A stretch of DNA of 64,000 nucleotides from assembly GCF_001269905.1 (NCBI RefSeq), contig NZ_LHVK01000003.1, positions 786,981 to 850,980 on the forward strand. The letters are read 5' to 3'. The stretch's first letter is position 1. Each line of letters starts with the position of its first letter. Origin of the DNA: Pseudomonas corrugata. Lineage in GTDB: Bacteria; Pseudomonadota; Gammaproteobacteria; Pseudomonadales; Pseudomonadaceae. This document shows, one piece after another, positions 1 through 9,277 of the stretch. Below the pieces are notes generated by a model. It ran no database searches and was not told the DNA's origin. It worked only from the letters and a program-made list of their open reading frames with translations. The translations under genes were made by a program, and so were the position numbers.

Positions 1-753
1 GGGGCGTCTGGTGTCGATGATCATCTCAGTTCCACAGACCGTGATGCTACGGCGACCATCAGTACCACCTTGGTTGCGTCCGGTAGTACATGGACAGCAG
101 TGGGGGACGAGATTGTCCGGCTATGGTTCAACGGCACGGAAGTACATAGCGAGCAACTGACTGCCGGGGCGCCTCCAGCGACGGTGACTTTCGATATGGA
201 TCCCAACGTCGTGGATTACGGGCTGGGTATAGTCATTGCCTATTGGACGATCGAAGAGCTCGGTGGCCGTAACGTCATGAAATCGGAAGATACCGAGGTT
301 CAGGTGGATCCGGTTCTGATTACAATGCCGGCACCTCAAGTGGATCTGTACGGTTCCCTGATTTCATGCAGATCATTGACACGAGGCACATGGGAGTTGC
401 CGGTCACTGTTCCGATCGATGTTAGCTATATGCCGGCCGGTACGGTGGTGACTCTGAAGTCTCAGGGGTACGAAGATGGTACGGGCACGGGAATGGTTGG
501 GGGGACGGACTTCACCGATACGCACAGGGTCACCGATGCAGAAGTGACTGCGGGGGTGTTTGAGCACGATATCCAGCCCTATATGACCAAAATAAGGCCA
601 ATCCAACCGGCCCACGGTACTGGCGCTCCTAGAGGCTGGATAAAGATCTGGTACACAGTGCCCGGGGTGCCGGATCCGTCGGAAGAACTGTTCAAGGAAG
701 TCTCGCTACTTAATAGCAGTTATAACTATTGCGAGGAGAACCCCACGCTTTAA
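1..753 (+). CDS. Hypothetical protein, C-terminal part (5' end outside window)
   Basis: The frame is open from base 1, so this is the last 250 codons of a longer gene; a TTG at 70 is only an internal codon. The protein is rich in Thr, Val, Pro and Gly with alternating hydrophobic residues. It contains two stretches of about 100 residues that resemble beta-sandwich (Ig-like) repeats, for example WTAVGDEIVRLWFNGTEV and the later PAGTVVTLKSQGYEDG. No catalytic motif is visible. The family is not recognised. A surface, adhesin-like or toxin-associated protein is possible but not shown. A 14-bp inverted repeat follows the stop at 763-800. Confidence 0.6.
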   Translation, partial: GASGVDDHLSSTDRDATATISTTLVASGSTWTAVGDEIVRLWFNGTEVHSEQLTAGAPPATVTFDMDPNVVDYGLGIVIAYWTIEELGGRNVMKSEDTEVQVDPVLITMPAPQVDLYGSLISCRSLTRGTWELPVTVPIDVSYMPAGTVVTLKSQGYEDGTGTGMVGGTDFTDTHRVTDAEVTAGVFEHDIQPYMTKIRPIQPAHGTGAPRGWIKIWYTVPGVPDPSEELFKEVSLLNSSYNYCEENPTL

Positions 754-762
754 TCTTTGTTG

Positions 763-800
763 TTCGGTATGGGGAGGGTTTTATCTCTCCCTATACCGAA
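763..800 (+). terminator. Inverted repeat after the first gene, possible terminator
   Basis: Arms TTCGGTATGGGGAG (763-776) and CTCCCTATACCGAA (787-800) pair over 14 bp with one G-U and a 10-nt loop, ten bases after the stop codon. No T-run follows, so it is not a classic intrinsic terminator. It could be a processing or Rho-linked 3' end. Confidence 0.35.
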
Positions 801-958
801 ATTGATCCAATGAGGAAAAGTCCTCCCAGCCCATCGGATTACTCCTACATACCACTGTTGCATAGATCTGTAGTTTACCGGCCGTTTCGGGTGCGGGGCT
901 TTCGTTCGTTCATGAGCTTCGTTATGCCATCGGCTGGACAAATGAGAGGTAATACTAC

Positions 959-3298
959 ATGTGGTCAATTAAAGATGATGGGGCGCGACCCAGGCCGTTA
1001 CTCTGGCTCAGCGGTTCATCGCTGTGTTTTTCGTTGCTGCTGCCTGAGTTCGCATTCGGAGGAACGCTGATTGGTGGCAGTCAGACCGTTAACAACGGCG
1101 ATGCCGTGGAGCAATGGCAGCTCTCCCAAGATGCCACATTAAATGTCAATGGAGCGGAAACGCTTAATATCCGGACTTCGGAATCCACGTTGAATGCCAC
1201 CGGGGCCACCACCCAAGCCATTTCCGCCCGCAACGGTTCGACGATTAACCTAGTCAACACGACCGTCAGCGGCGGGAGCGCCCGTGCCGGATTGGAACTC
1301 TTGAACAGCACTGCCACGATCAGCGGCAGTAACATCAGCAGCGACCAATTCGGCTTATTGGCGGTGCGTGAAGTACAGGTAGGCAGTCCTGCCGGCTCGA
1401 CGGTAACCGCCACCGACAGCAGCTTTACAGGTGTGAGGGGCGGGGCACAGGCTTCGGCCTTCAGTACCCTATCGTTTTCAAATTCGGTGATCGAGGGGAC
1501 TGGTGCTACCAGTTTTGGTCTTTCGCTGCTTAGCGGGTCGGCTGCTGCAAGCAACGGCACGCGCATTATCGGCGGCCAGAATGGTGTGACGATGAGGCTT
1601 GAAAGCGGCGTCCTGGAGGCCAGTCAACTGACGCTCGACCAATCCAGCGTCGAGGGCAAGAACGGCTCCGCCATTGTTGTGGATTACGCGGGCGTCTCCG
1701 CGCCGGCTTCCCGGATCGATATCCTTAATGGTTCGACACTGACCGGTAGCAATGGGACGATTCTTGAGGTGAAGGGAGCAGGCAATGCGGCGATGAACGT
1801 CGGGCTCAGCGACCTGACGGGTAATGTCCAGGTTGCCGCCGACGGCACTGCCGCTCTGACCTTCACCCAAGCGTCGTTGACTGGCGACGTACGGGCCGAG
1901 GCGGGCGGCACCGCAACAGTGGCCTTGCAGCAAGGTTCGCGCATGACCGGCGTCATGGATAACGTCGCCACAGCGAGTATCGATGAACAATCGAGCTGGA
2001 ACATGACCGGCAACAGCCAGGTCGGTGATTTGAGCCTCAACGGCGGTACGGTGCGGTTTGGTGCCGATGACGCGTTCTATCAATTGAACCTGGGTACATT
2101 GTCCGGCAATGGCCTGTTTGAAATAGGCACTGATTTTTCGACGAACCAGACCGACTTCCTCAACGTCACGGGCACCGCTACGGGCAATCATCAGCTCATG
2201 ATCGCCAGTAGCGGCATTGACCCCGCCAGTGGTCAACCCATCCAGGTGGTCCATACCGGAGGGGGGGATGCGTCATTCTCCCTGGCCAATGCCGGTGGCG
2301 AGGTCGACCTGGGGGCATACTCCTATGGTTTGAAGCAGAGCGACACCGGCAATGATTGGTTCTTGGATCCTACGGCCCGCACAGTCAGCCCTTCCACTCG
2401 CGCAGTCATGGCGTTATTCAATACCGCGCAGACGGTGTGGTATGGCGAGCTCATGTCGTTGCGCAGCCGAGTGGGAGAACTGCGCTTCAATTCGCAGAAA
2501 TCCGGTGCCTGGATGAGGGTGTATGGCAACAAATACAACGTGTCTGACGGTTACGGCGCGGGCTACCGCCAGGCCCAGCAAGGCTTCACGCTCGGTGCCG
2601 ACGCGCCTTTGCCAGTGGGCGACGGGCAGTGGTTGCTGGGGGTAATGGCGGGTCACAGCACTTCTGACCTGGATTTGCACGGTGGCACCTCCGGCACGAT
2701 CAAGAGTTACTACGTCGGTACTTACCTGACCTGGATGGACGACGTCAGTGGTTACTACGTCGACAGCGTGCTCAAACTCAACCGCTTCCAGAATGACGCC
2801 AAGGTCGGCATGAGCGATGGCAAACGTTCCAAGGGTGATTACGACAATAGTGGTCTCGGCGGTTCGGTTGAAGTCGGTCGCAACATCAAGCTGAACGACG
2901 GTTACTTCATCGAGCCGTTTACCCAGTGGTCCGCCGTGGCTATCCAGGGTAAAGATTACCATCTGGACAATGGCCTTCGGGCCGAGGGTGATCGTACCTA
3001 TTCGTTGCTCGGCAAGGCCGGTGTGACGGTGGGGCGCGATATGCAGCTGGACAATGGGGCGACGGTACAACCTTATGTGCGTGCGGCATTGGCCCACGAG
3101 TTCGCCAAGAATAACGAAGTGAAGGTCAACAACAACGTATTCAATAATGATCTTTCAGGGTCACGTGCCGAGTTGGGCGCAGGTATTGCCGTTAATCTCT
3201 CAGAGCGCTGGCAGGCACATGCGGAAGTTGAGTACATGAATGGCAAGGGTATTGAAATGCCAATGGGTGGCACAATCGGCGTGCAATTCAAGTGGTGA
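959..3298 (+). CDS. Autotransporter outer membrane beta-barrel protein (pertactin-like, type Va secretion)
   Basis: The 779-aa protein has the three autotransporter parts. Residues 1-35 form a long basic-then-hydrophobic signal peptide. Residues about 36-480 form a Ser/Thr/Gly/Asn-rich repetitive passenger expected to fold as a right-handed beta-helix, like pertactin. A short linker helix precedes a barrel from about residue 514 (SGAWMRVYGNKY) to the C-terminal aromatic VQFKW that BAM recognises. The passenger has no protease triad or obvious RGD, so an adhesin or aggregation role is more likely than an enzyme. A purine-rich GAGAGG stands about ten bases before the ATG. The gene is monocistronic and ends at a strong terminator at 3364-3395. 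Confidence 0.88.
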   Translation: MWSIKDDGARPRPLLWLSGSSLCFSLLLPEFAFGGTLIGGSQTVNNGDAVEQWQLSQDATLNVNGAETLNIRTSESTLNATGATTQAISARNGSTINLVNTTVSGGSARAGLELLNSTATISGSNISSDQFGLLAVREVQVGSPAGSTVTATDSSFTGVRGGAQASAFSTLSFSNSVIEGTGATSFGLSLLSGSAAASNGTRIIGGQNGVTMRLESGVLEASQLTLDQSSVEGKNGSAIVVDYAGVSAPASRIDILNGSTLTGSNGTILEVKGAGNAAMNVGLSDLTGNVQVAADGTAALTFTQASLTGDVRAEAGGTATVALQQGSRMTGVMDNVATASIDEQSSWNMTGNSQVGDLSLNGGTVRFGADDAFYQLNLGTLSGNGLFEIGTDFSTNQTDFLNVTGTATGNHQLMIASSGIDPASGQPIQVVHTGGGDASFSLANAGGEVDLGAYSYGLKQSDTGNDWFLDPTARTVSPSTRAVMALFNTAQTVWYGELMSLRSRVGELRFNSQKSGAWMRVYGNKYNVSDGYGAGYRQAQQGFTLGADAPLPVGDGQWLLGVMAGHSTSDLDLHGGTSGTIKSYYVGTYLTWMDDVSGYYVDSVLKLNRFQNDAKVGMSDGKRSKGDYDNSGLGGSVEVGRNIKLNDGYFIEPFTQWSAVAIQGKDYHLDNGLRAEGDRTYSLLGKAGVTVGRDMQLDNGATVQPYVRAALAHEFAKNNEVKVNNNVFNNDLSGSRAELGAGIAVNLSERWQAHAEVEYMNGKGIEMPMGGTIGVQFKW

Positions 3299-3363
3299 AA
3301 CGCGCAAGGCGGCTGCCTGGCTAGCGTTTGATGCGAATGCATGAATTAGCCAGGACAACTGGA

Positions 3364-3395
3364 AAAAAGCCCTGGCTGAAAAGTCAGGGCTTTTT
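3364..3395. terminator. Bidirectional intrinsic terminator
   Basis: GCCCTG (3369-3374) pairs with CAGGGC (3385-3390), extended inward by GCT/AGT, and is flanked by AAAAA on the left and TTTTT on the right. It can therefore stop transcription from both sides. It separates the autotransporter gene from the convergent small gene at 3408-3854. Confidence 0.85.
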
Positions 3396-3407
3396 ATTAA
3401 TTCATCT

Positions 3408-3854
3408 CTACCAACTGAGCACCGTGTCAAATTGGCCGGTACACAGGTAGCTACCACCTCCGTCAGCTTTATCAATCTGCGCTTCGAATGATCCAGTGAA
3501 GCCCATATCCGGGCCGACCTTGTAGGTAATGGTACCTGACCGTGCCCTCTGTAATGTCGGAACATCAGGATCCTCATAGTTGTTGTAGATCAAGTCGACA
3601 TGCTCGTCATTGGCCGTGATAACGGCGGCAGTTGCTTCCTTGAATTCTTTGGAGAAAACGATGGTAAAAGTCCTTGGCCGGTCGATCTTCCATTCAGTCG
3701 CCACCACGATCCACACTTCACCCCGTTTAGGGGTGGTAGAACTTTTTAATGTGGTCATGACGGCGCTGAAATTTGACGCATCCTCAAGATTGGCGGTGAA
3801 ATTTACTTCGGATCCGAGGGCGTCTTGAGCGGGTTTGGTGGTAGCGCTGCTCAT
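3408..3854 (-). CDS. Hypothetical protein, 148 aa
   Basis: A longer frame extends to 3971, but the start MSSATTKP at 3854 has a GGAG about nine bases upstream, so I use it. The protein has no signal peptide or membrane segment. It is beta-rich with polar loops, ends SYLCTGQFDTVLSW, and shows motifs such as GEVWIVVATEWKIDRP. I do not recognise the family and see no catalytic signature. It converges on the autotransporter across a shared terminator and is followed by a separate RND efflux operon, so its neighbours give no clear functional clue. Confidence 0.55.
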   Translation of the reverse strand: MSSATTKPAQDALGSEVNFTANLEDASNFSAVMTTLKSSTTPKRGEVWIVVATEWKIDRPRTFTIVFSKEFKEATAAVITANDEHVDLIYNNYEDPDVPTLQRARSGTITYKVGPDMGFTGSFEAQIDKADGGGSYLCTGQFDTVLSW

Positions 3855-4033
3855 GAGTATAAGCTCCGTAATATTCGACGGGAGATCCAGCGAGCATCCT
3901 GTGATGTCCTCTGCATTGGAGTGTCTATCTAAGCCCCATCTTTTTCCTCTGTATACTGTCAGACATGACAACTATACAGCGCAGTCTTTTTGTGGTTGCT
4001 ATCCATAACCGTCATGTAAATCCTGACGGATGG

Positions 4034-7000
4034 TCATAGATCTCTCCGGTGCTTGCGCACCAACCTCATCACCCCCACGAAAAACACCGGCACAAACACC
4101 ACCGCCAATGTCGCGCTGATCATCCCGCCAATCACGCCGGTCCCGATGGCCTGCTGGCTCGCCGAACTGGCCCCCGTGGCGATTGCCAGGGGCACCACGC
4201 CGAGAATGAACGCCAGGGAGGTCATGATGATCGGCCGCAGGCGCAAGCGTGCGGCCTGGAGGGTGGCGTCGATCAGGTCATGGCCTTCGTCGTACAGGCT
4301 TTTGGCGAACTCGATGATCAGGATCGCATTCTTCGCTGACAAGCCGATGATGGTCACCAGGCCGACCTTGAAGAACACGTCGTTGGGCATGCCGCGCAAC
4401 GACACCGCCAGCACCGCGCCGAGTACCCCCAGCGGTACCACCAGCAACACCGAGGCGGGAATCGACCAGCTCTCGTACAGCGCCGCCAGGCACAGGAACA
4501 CCACCAGCAGCGACAGACCCAGCAAGATTGGCGCCTGGCTGCCGGACAGGCGTTCCTGCAACGACAGACCGGTCCATTCCTGGCCCAGGCCTGCCGGGCC
4601 TTGGCCCACCAGTCGTTCGATTTCCGCCATGGCCTGGCCGGTGCTGTAGCCCGGTGCCGGTTCGCCGGAAATACTGATGGCCGGGTAGCCGTTGTAGCGG
4701 GTCAGTTGCGTCGGGCCCTGGGTCCACTTGGCCTGGACGAAGGCCGACAACGGCACCATTTTCCCGGCATCGTTGCGCACATGGATCTTCAGCAGATCGG
4801 CCACTTGGCTGCGCTGGTCGCCTTCGGCCTGGACCACCACCCGCTGCATGCGCCCCTGGTTGGGGAAGTCATTGATGTAGCTCGAACCCACAGCGGTCGC
4901 CAGCACGTTGCCGACATCGGCGAAAGACACTCCCAGGGCATTGGCCTGCTTGCGGTCGACTTCCAGTTGCACTTGTGGCGCTTCGGCCAGGGCGCTTTCG
5001 CGCACGTTGATCAGCACCGGGCTTTTTTCAGCGGCGGCGAGCAATGCGTCGCGGGCCTGCATCAGCGTGGCATGGCCGAGGCCGCCGCGATCCTGCAGGC
5101 GGAACTCGAAGCCGCTGGACGTGCCCAGGCCATCCACCGGTGGCGGCAGCACGGCGAAGGCCATGGCGTCCTTGATCCCGCCGAAGGCCTGATTGGCACG
5201 CTCGGCTATGGCACTGGCCGAGTCGTCGCTGCCACGTTCCGACCAGTCCTTGAGGGTGGTGAACGCCAACGCCGCGTTCTGCCCGCTACCGGAGAAACTG
5301 AAGCCCAGGATCACCGTGCTGTCACCCACACCCGGCTCGCCGGCGTTATGGGCCTCGATCTGCTCAACCACTTGCACCGTGCGGTTCTTGCTCGCGCCGG
5401 GCGGTAGTTGGATGTCGGTGATGGTGTAGCCCTGGTCTTCCACCGGCAGGAACGAGGAGGGCAGACGACTGAACAGCAGGCCCATGCCCACCAGCAGCAC
5501 GCCGTAGATCAGCAGGTAGCGACCGGTGCGCTTGAGGGCATAGGCGACCCAGCCTTGATAGCGCTCACCCAATTGATCGAAGCGGTGGTTGAACCAGCCG
5601 AAGAAACCACCCTTGGCGTGATGCTCGCCCTGGCCGATGGGCTTGAGCAAGGTGGCGCACAGTGCGGGTGTCAGGCTCAGGGCCAGGAACGCCGAGAACA
5701 GGATCGATGTGGCCATGGACAGCGAGAACTGTCGATAGATGACCCCCACCGAGCCCGGCATGAACGCCATCGGAATGAACACCGCCACCAGCACCAGGGT
5801 GATGCCGATGATGGCCCCGGTGATCTGGCGCATCGCCTTGCGCGTCGCGTCTTTGGGCGACAGCCCTTCGCTGGCCATGATCCGTTCGACGTTCTCCACC
5901 ACGACGATGGCGTCGTCCACCAGGATGCCGATGGCCAGCACCATGCCGAACATGGTCAGCACGTTGATAGAGAAGCCCAGGGCGAGCATGGTGGCGAACG
6001 TGCCCATCAGCGCTACCGGCACCACCAGGGTCGGGATCAGGGTGTAGCGGATGTTCTGCAGGAACAGGAACATCACGGCGAACACCAGCAGCATGGCCTC
6101 GCCCAGGGTGTAGATCACCTTGGTGATGGAGACCTTGACGAATGGCGAGGTGTCGTAGGGGATCTTGTATTCCACGCCGGCCGGGAAGTAGCGCGCCAGT
6201 TCGTCCATTTTCGCCCGTACCAGGGTCGCCGTGCTCAAGGCATTGGCCCCCGGCGACAACTGCACGCCGACGGCCGTGGAGGGCTTGCCGTTGAGGCGGG
6301 TGGAAAACTGATACTCCTGGCTGCCGACCTCCACCCGCGCCACATCGCCGATGCGCACCGTGGAACCGTCGGGGTTGGCCTTGAGCACGATGTCGGCGAA
6401 TTCTTCCGGCGTCGACAGCTGGCCCTTGACCAGGATGGTCGCGGTGATTTCCTGGGTGCCGCGGCTCGGCAAGTCGCCAATGCTGCCCGCTGAAACCTGG
6501 GCATTCTGCGCCAGGACGGCGGCGTTGACGTCGGCCGGAGTCAGGTTGAAGCCGAGCAGTTTCTGTGGGTCGATCCAGATCCGCATCGCCCGTTCGGCGC
6601 CGTACAACTGCGCCTTGCCGACGCCGTCCAGGCGCTTGATCTCGTTCATCACGTTGCGCGCCAGGTAGTCGCTGAGGGCGACGTCGTCGAGCTTGCCGTC
6701 ATTGGAGGTGAGGGTGATCAGCAGCAGGAAACCGGCCGAGACCTTGTCCACTTGCAAGCCTTGCTGGGTGACCGCCTGGGGCAGGCGCGACTCCACCGCC
6801 TTGAGGCGGTTCTGCACGTCGACCTGGGCCAGTTCCGGGTTGGTGCCGGGCTTGAACGTCGCGGTGATGGTGGCGCTGCCCAGGCTGCTCTGGGAACCGA
6901 AGTACAGCAGGTTGTCGGCGCCATTGAGCTCTTCCTCGATCAGGCTGACGACACTCTGGTCCACGGTTTGCGCCGAGGCACCGGGGTACACCGCGTAGAT

Positions 7001-7132
7001 CTCGATTTGTGGTGGCGCGACGTCCGGGTACTGGGCCACCGGCAATTGCGGGATCGCCAGCACACCGGCCAGCAGGATGAACAACGCGACCACCCAGGCA
7101 AACACCGGACGGTCGATAAAGAACTGCGGCAT
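4034..7132 (-). CDS. RND multidrug efflux transporter, inner membrane pump (AdeB-like, HAE1 family)
   Basis: At 1032 aa this has full HAE1 length. It begins with the conserved MPQFFIDRPVFAWV. The proton-relay residues are present: Asp406-Asp407 in GILVDDAIVVVENVERI (TM4) and Lys934 in GLSAKNAILIIEFAK (TM10). Recalled similarity is closer to Acinetobacter AdeB (TATFKPGT, DVQNRLKAVESRLPQ) than to MexB. The trimer would export drugs using the proton gradient through a periplasmic adaptor and an outer-membrane channel. It lies 14 bp after the adaptor gene in one operon. No outer-membrane factor gene follows, so a channel encoded elsewhere would be needed. Its real substrates cannot be read from sequence. 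Confidence 0.93.
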   Translation of the reverse strand: MPQFFIDRPVFAWVVALFILLAGVLAIPQLPVAQYPDVAPPQIEIYAVYPGASAQTVDQSVVSLIEEELNGADNLLYFGSQSSLGSATITATFKPGTNPELAQVDVQNRLKAVESRLPQAVTQQGLQVDKVSAGFLLLITLTSNDGKLDDVALSDYLARNVMNEIKRLDGVGKAQLYGAERAMRIWIDPQKLLGFNLTPADVNAAVLAQNAQVSAGSIGDLPSRGTQEITATILVKGQLSTPEEFADIVLKANPDGSTVRIGDVARVEVGSQEYQFSTRLNGKPSTAVGVQLSPGANALSTATLVRAKMDELARYFPAGVEYKIPYDTSPFVKVSITKVIYTLGEAMLLVFAVMFLFLQNIRYTLIPTLVVPVALMGTFATMLALGFSINVLTMFGMVLAIGILVDDAIVVVENVERIMASEGLSPKDATRKAMRQITGAIIGITLVLVAVFIPMAFMPGSVGVIYRQFSLSMATSILFSAFLALSLTPALCATLLKPIGQGEHHAKGGFFGWFNHRFDQLGERYQGWVAYALKRTGRYLLIYGVLLVGMGLLFSRLPSSFLPVEDQGYTITDIQLPPGASKNRTVQVVEQIEAHNAGEPGVGDSTVILGFSFSGSGQNAALAFTTLKDWSERGSDDSASAIAERANQAFGGIKDAMAFAVLPPPVDGLGTSSGFEFRLQDRGGLGHATLMQARDALLAAAEKSPVLINVRESALAEAPQVQLEVDRKQANALGVSFADVGNVLATAVGSSYINDFPNQGRMQRVVVQAEGDQRSQVADLLKIHVRNDAGKMVPLSAFVQAKWTQGPTQLTRYNGYPAISISGEPAPGYSTGQAMAEIERLVGQGPAGLGQEWTGLSLQERLSGSQAPILLGLSLLVVFLCLAALYESWSIPASVLLVVPLGVLGAVLAVSLRGMPNDVFFKVGLVTIIGLSAKNAILIIEFAKSLYDEGHDLIDATLQAARLRLRPIIMTSLAFILGVVPLAIATGASSASQQAIGTGVIGGMISATLAVVFVPVFFVGVMRLVRKHRRDL

Positions 7133-7146
7133 GGGAAACGTCCTGC

Positions 7147-8304
7147 TTACTGACCAGGTGCCTGGGCGAGTGGAAGAGGGGAGTTGTCGACCTGGACTTT
7201 TTCACCGGGGCGGGCATGTTGCAGGCCTTCGACGACGATACGGTCGCCCGGCTTCAGGCCATGGGTGACGATCCAGCGGTCGTTCTGCACCCCACCCAGT
7301 TCCACCGGTTGCACGCTGACTTGCTGCTCGGCATCGACCAGCAACACCTGGGCTGTGCCTGCGCTGTCACGCTGGATGGCCCGTTGCGGCACGCTGATGC
7401 CCTGACGGTCGAAGGCCTGCTCCAGGCGCACGCGCACGAAGCTGCCGGGCAACAGGTCGAGGTCGGGGTTGGGAAACTCACTGCGCAGGGTGATCTGGCC
7501 GGTGCCCGGGTCGACGCTGATGTCGGTGAACAACAACTTGCCCGGTAGCGGATAGAGGCTGCCGTCGTCCTGGATCAGCGTGGCCTTGGCCTGGTCCTGG
7601 CCAACCTGCTGCAACTGACCGGAACGCAAGGCCCGGCGCAACTCGTTGAGTTCGCGGGTCGATTGCGTGAGGTCGGCGTGGATCGGGTTCAGTTGCTGGA
7701 TGAGGGCCAGCGGCGTGGTTTCGTTCTGCCCCACCAGCGCCCCCTCGGTTACCAGTGCCCGGCCAATGCGTCCGGCAATCGGCGCGGTGACCGTGGCATA
7801 ACCCAGGTTCAACCGGGCCCGCTCGACGGCGGCCTTGTTGGCGGCGACATCGGCGGCGGTCTGGCGCGCGGCGGCGCGGGCGTTGTCGTAGTCCTGGGCG
7901 CTGATGGCGTTGTCCTCGATCAACCGGGCGTAGCGCTGCTCCTGCAAGCGCGCCTGGAACGCGTTGGCCTCGGCCTTGCGCAACGCCGCCTCGGCGCTGT
8001 CCAGGTCGGCCTTGAACGGCGCTGGGTCGATGCGGAACAGCACGTCACCCTTTTTCACGTCGCTGCCTTCGCGGTAGACCCGCTGCAAGACCACGCCGGG
8101 CACCCGTGCGCGGACTTCGGCGATGCGCGGCGCGGCGATACGCCCGCTCAACTCGCTGCTGATGGACAGCGGCCGGGCTTCGACGGTTTCGATGGCAACG
8201 GTGGGGCGCGGCGCTTCGTCCGTGGGCGGCGAGGCCTTGTCGCAGGCGCTCAACGACAGTACCCCGAGCAGCAGGCCCAGGGTGGCGAAAGAGTTCTTTG
8301 GCAT
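7147..8304 (-). CDS. RND efflux periplasmic adaptor (membrane fusion protein, AdeA-like lipoprotein)
   Basis: The 385-aa protein starts with a lipoprotein signal ending LSLSAC-D, so it should be lipidated and anchored in the inner membrane facing the periplasm. The lipoyl/barrel-sandwich half (ARVPGVVLQRVYREGSDVKKG) is followed by an alpha-hairpin of about 80 residues rich in Ala, Arg and Gln. The second lipoyl half (APIAGRIGRALVTEGALV) and beta-barrel and membrane-proximal domains then follow. It is the first gene of the operon with the RND pump at 4034-7132. It is transcribed divergently from a two-component system at 8572-10582, the same layout as adeAB versus adeRS. Confidence 0.92.
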   Translation of the reverse strand: MPKNSFATLGLLLGVLSLSACDKASPPTDEAPRPTVAIETVEARPLSISSELSGRIAAPRIAEVRARVPGVVLQRVYREGSDVKKGDVLFRIDPAPFKADLDSAEAALRKAEANAFQARLQEQRYARLIEDNAISAQDYDNARAAARQTAADVAANKAAVERARLNLGYATVTAPIAGRIGRALVTEGALVGQNETTPLALIQQLNPIHADLTQSTRELNELRRALRSGQLQQVGQDQAKATLIQDDGSLYPLPGKLLFTDISVDPGTGQITLRSEFPNPDLDLLPGSFVRVRLEQAFDRQGISVPQRAIQRDSAGTAQVLLVDAEQQVSVQPVELGGVQNDRWIVTHGLKPGDRIVVEGLQHARPGEKVQVDNSPLPLAQAPGQ

Positions 8305-8452
8305 GGTGCTTCCCCAATGATGAACATCGCCATGCTACGGGGGGCGATTGGGGACAGCGGTAAAGCTTTGTAGGGGGTGTGTGAAATTGTGTAAGGGGTT
8401 TGCTCGCGAGCGGGTGAGGACGTATATCCTTGGCAGCTTGAGATTTTCTGCG

Positions 8453-8545
8453 CCTGGCAGGGCCCCATCGCGAGCAGGCTCGCTCCCACAAGGTTCACGC
8501 AAAACCCTGTGGGAGCGAGCCTGCTCGCGATGGGGCCCTGCCAGG
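8453..8545. repeat. REPIN with perfect 38-bp arms
   Basis: The left arm at 8453-8490 and the right arm at 8508-8545 are perfect reverse complements over 38 bp, with a 17-nt loop. The inner 25 or so bases are the usual REP sequence (CGCGAGCAGGCTCGCTCCCA). The outer CCTGGCAGGGCC/GGCCCTGCCAGG extends the symmetry beyond the normal REP core. The element lies in the gap between the efflux operon and the response regulator and ends 26 bases before its ATG. Confidence 0.9.
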
Positions 8546-8571
8546 TGCCACAGCACTTTCTGGAAACCCCC

Positions 8572-9273
8572 ATGCCCAACATCCTCCTGGTGGAAGACGA
8601 CACCGCCCTCAGCGAACTGATCGCCAGTTACCTGGAACGCAACGGCTATCAGGTCAGCGTGCTCAGCCGGGGCGATCATGTGCGCGAACGGGCGCGGGTC
8701 GATCCGCCGGACCTGGTGATCCTCGACCTGATGCTGCCGGGGCTGGACGGTTTGCAGGTGTGCCGCTTGCTGCGGGCTGATTCGGCGACCCTGCCGATCC
8801 TGATGCTGACCGCCCGGGACGACAGTCACGACCAGGTGCTGGGCCTGGAGATGGGCGCCGACGACTACGTCACCAAGCCGTGCGAGCCGCGGGTGTTGCT
8901 GGCGCGGGTGCGCACTTTGCTGCGGCGCAGCAGCCTCAGCGAGCCGCAGACGGCCAACGACCGCATCCTCATGGGCAACCTCTGCATCGATTTATCCGAA
9001 CGTACCGTGACCTGGCGCGGGCAAGCGGTGGAGTTGTCCAGTGGCGAGTACAACCTGCTGGTGGTGCTGGCCCGTCATTCCGGCGAAGTGTTGAGCCGCG
9101 ACCAGATCCTGCAACGCTTGCGCGGCATCGAATTCAACGGCACCGATCGTTCGGTGGACGTGGCAATTTCCAAGCTGCGGCGCAAGTTCGACGACAACGC
9201 TGGCGAAGCGCGCAAGATCAAGACGGTGTGGGGCAAGGGGTATTTGTTCAGCCGCTCCGAGTGGGAGTGCTGA
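8572..9273 (+). CDS. Response regulator, OmpR/PhoB family (AdeR-like), linked to RND efflux operon
   Basis: The frame is open to 8509, but those extra residues are translated REPIN, so I start at the MPNILLVEDD codon, 233 aa. The receiver domain has acidic Asp9/Asp10, the phospho-acceptor Asp52 in VILDLMLPG, the conserved Thr in LTARD and Lys in YVTKP. The C-terminal half is a winged helix with SVDVAISKLRRKF and KTVWGKGYLF. It should control the divergent adaptor-pump operon after phosphorylation by the kinase encoded four bases downstream. No strong Shine-Dalgarno sequence is seen, and a long hairpin ends 26 bases upstream of the start. Confidence 0.93.
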   Translation: MPNILLVEDDTALSELIASYLERNGYQVSVLSRGDHVRERARVDPPDLVILDLMLPGLDGLQVCRLLRADSATLPILMLTARDDSHDQVLGLEMGADDYVTKPCEPRVLLARVRTLLRRSSLSEPQTANDRILMGNLCIDLSERTVTWRGQAVELSSGEYNLLVVLARHSGEVLSRDQILQRLRGIEFNGTDRSVDVAISKLRRKFDDNAGEARKIKTVWGKGYLFSRSEWEC

Positions 9274-9277
9274 GTCG

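Noticed and set aside
763..800. Calling the hairpin a strong intrinsic terminator
   Set aside because: There is no T-run after the stem, so it is listed only with low confidence.
4601..5407. 268-codon frame opposite the RND pump, and similar long frames opposite bkd, hydA and iolD
   Set aside because: These are high-GC antisense shadows whose residues follow the codon structure of the real genes; none has domain motifs.
8509..8571. Upstream 21-codon extension of the response regulator
   Set aside because: It encodes translated REPIN (MGASLLAMGP) and precedes a normal receiver-domain start at 8572.
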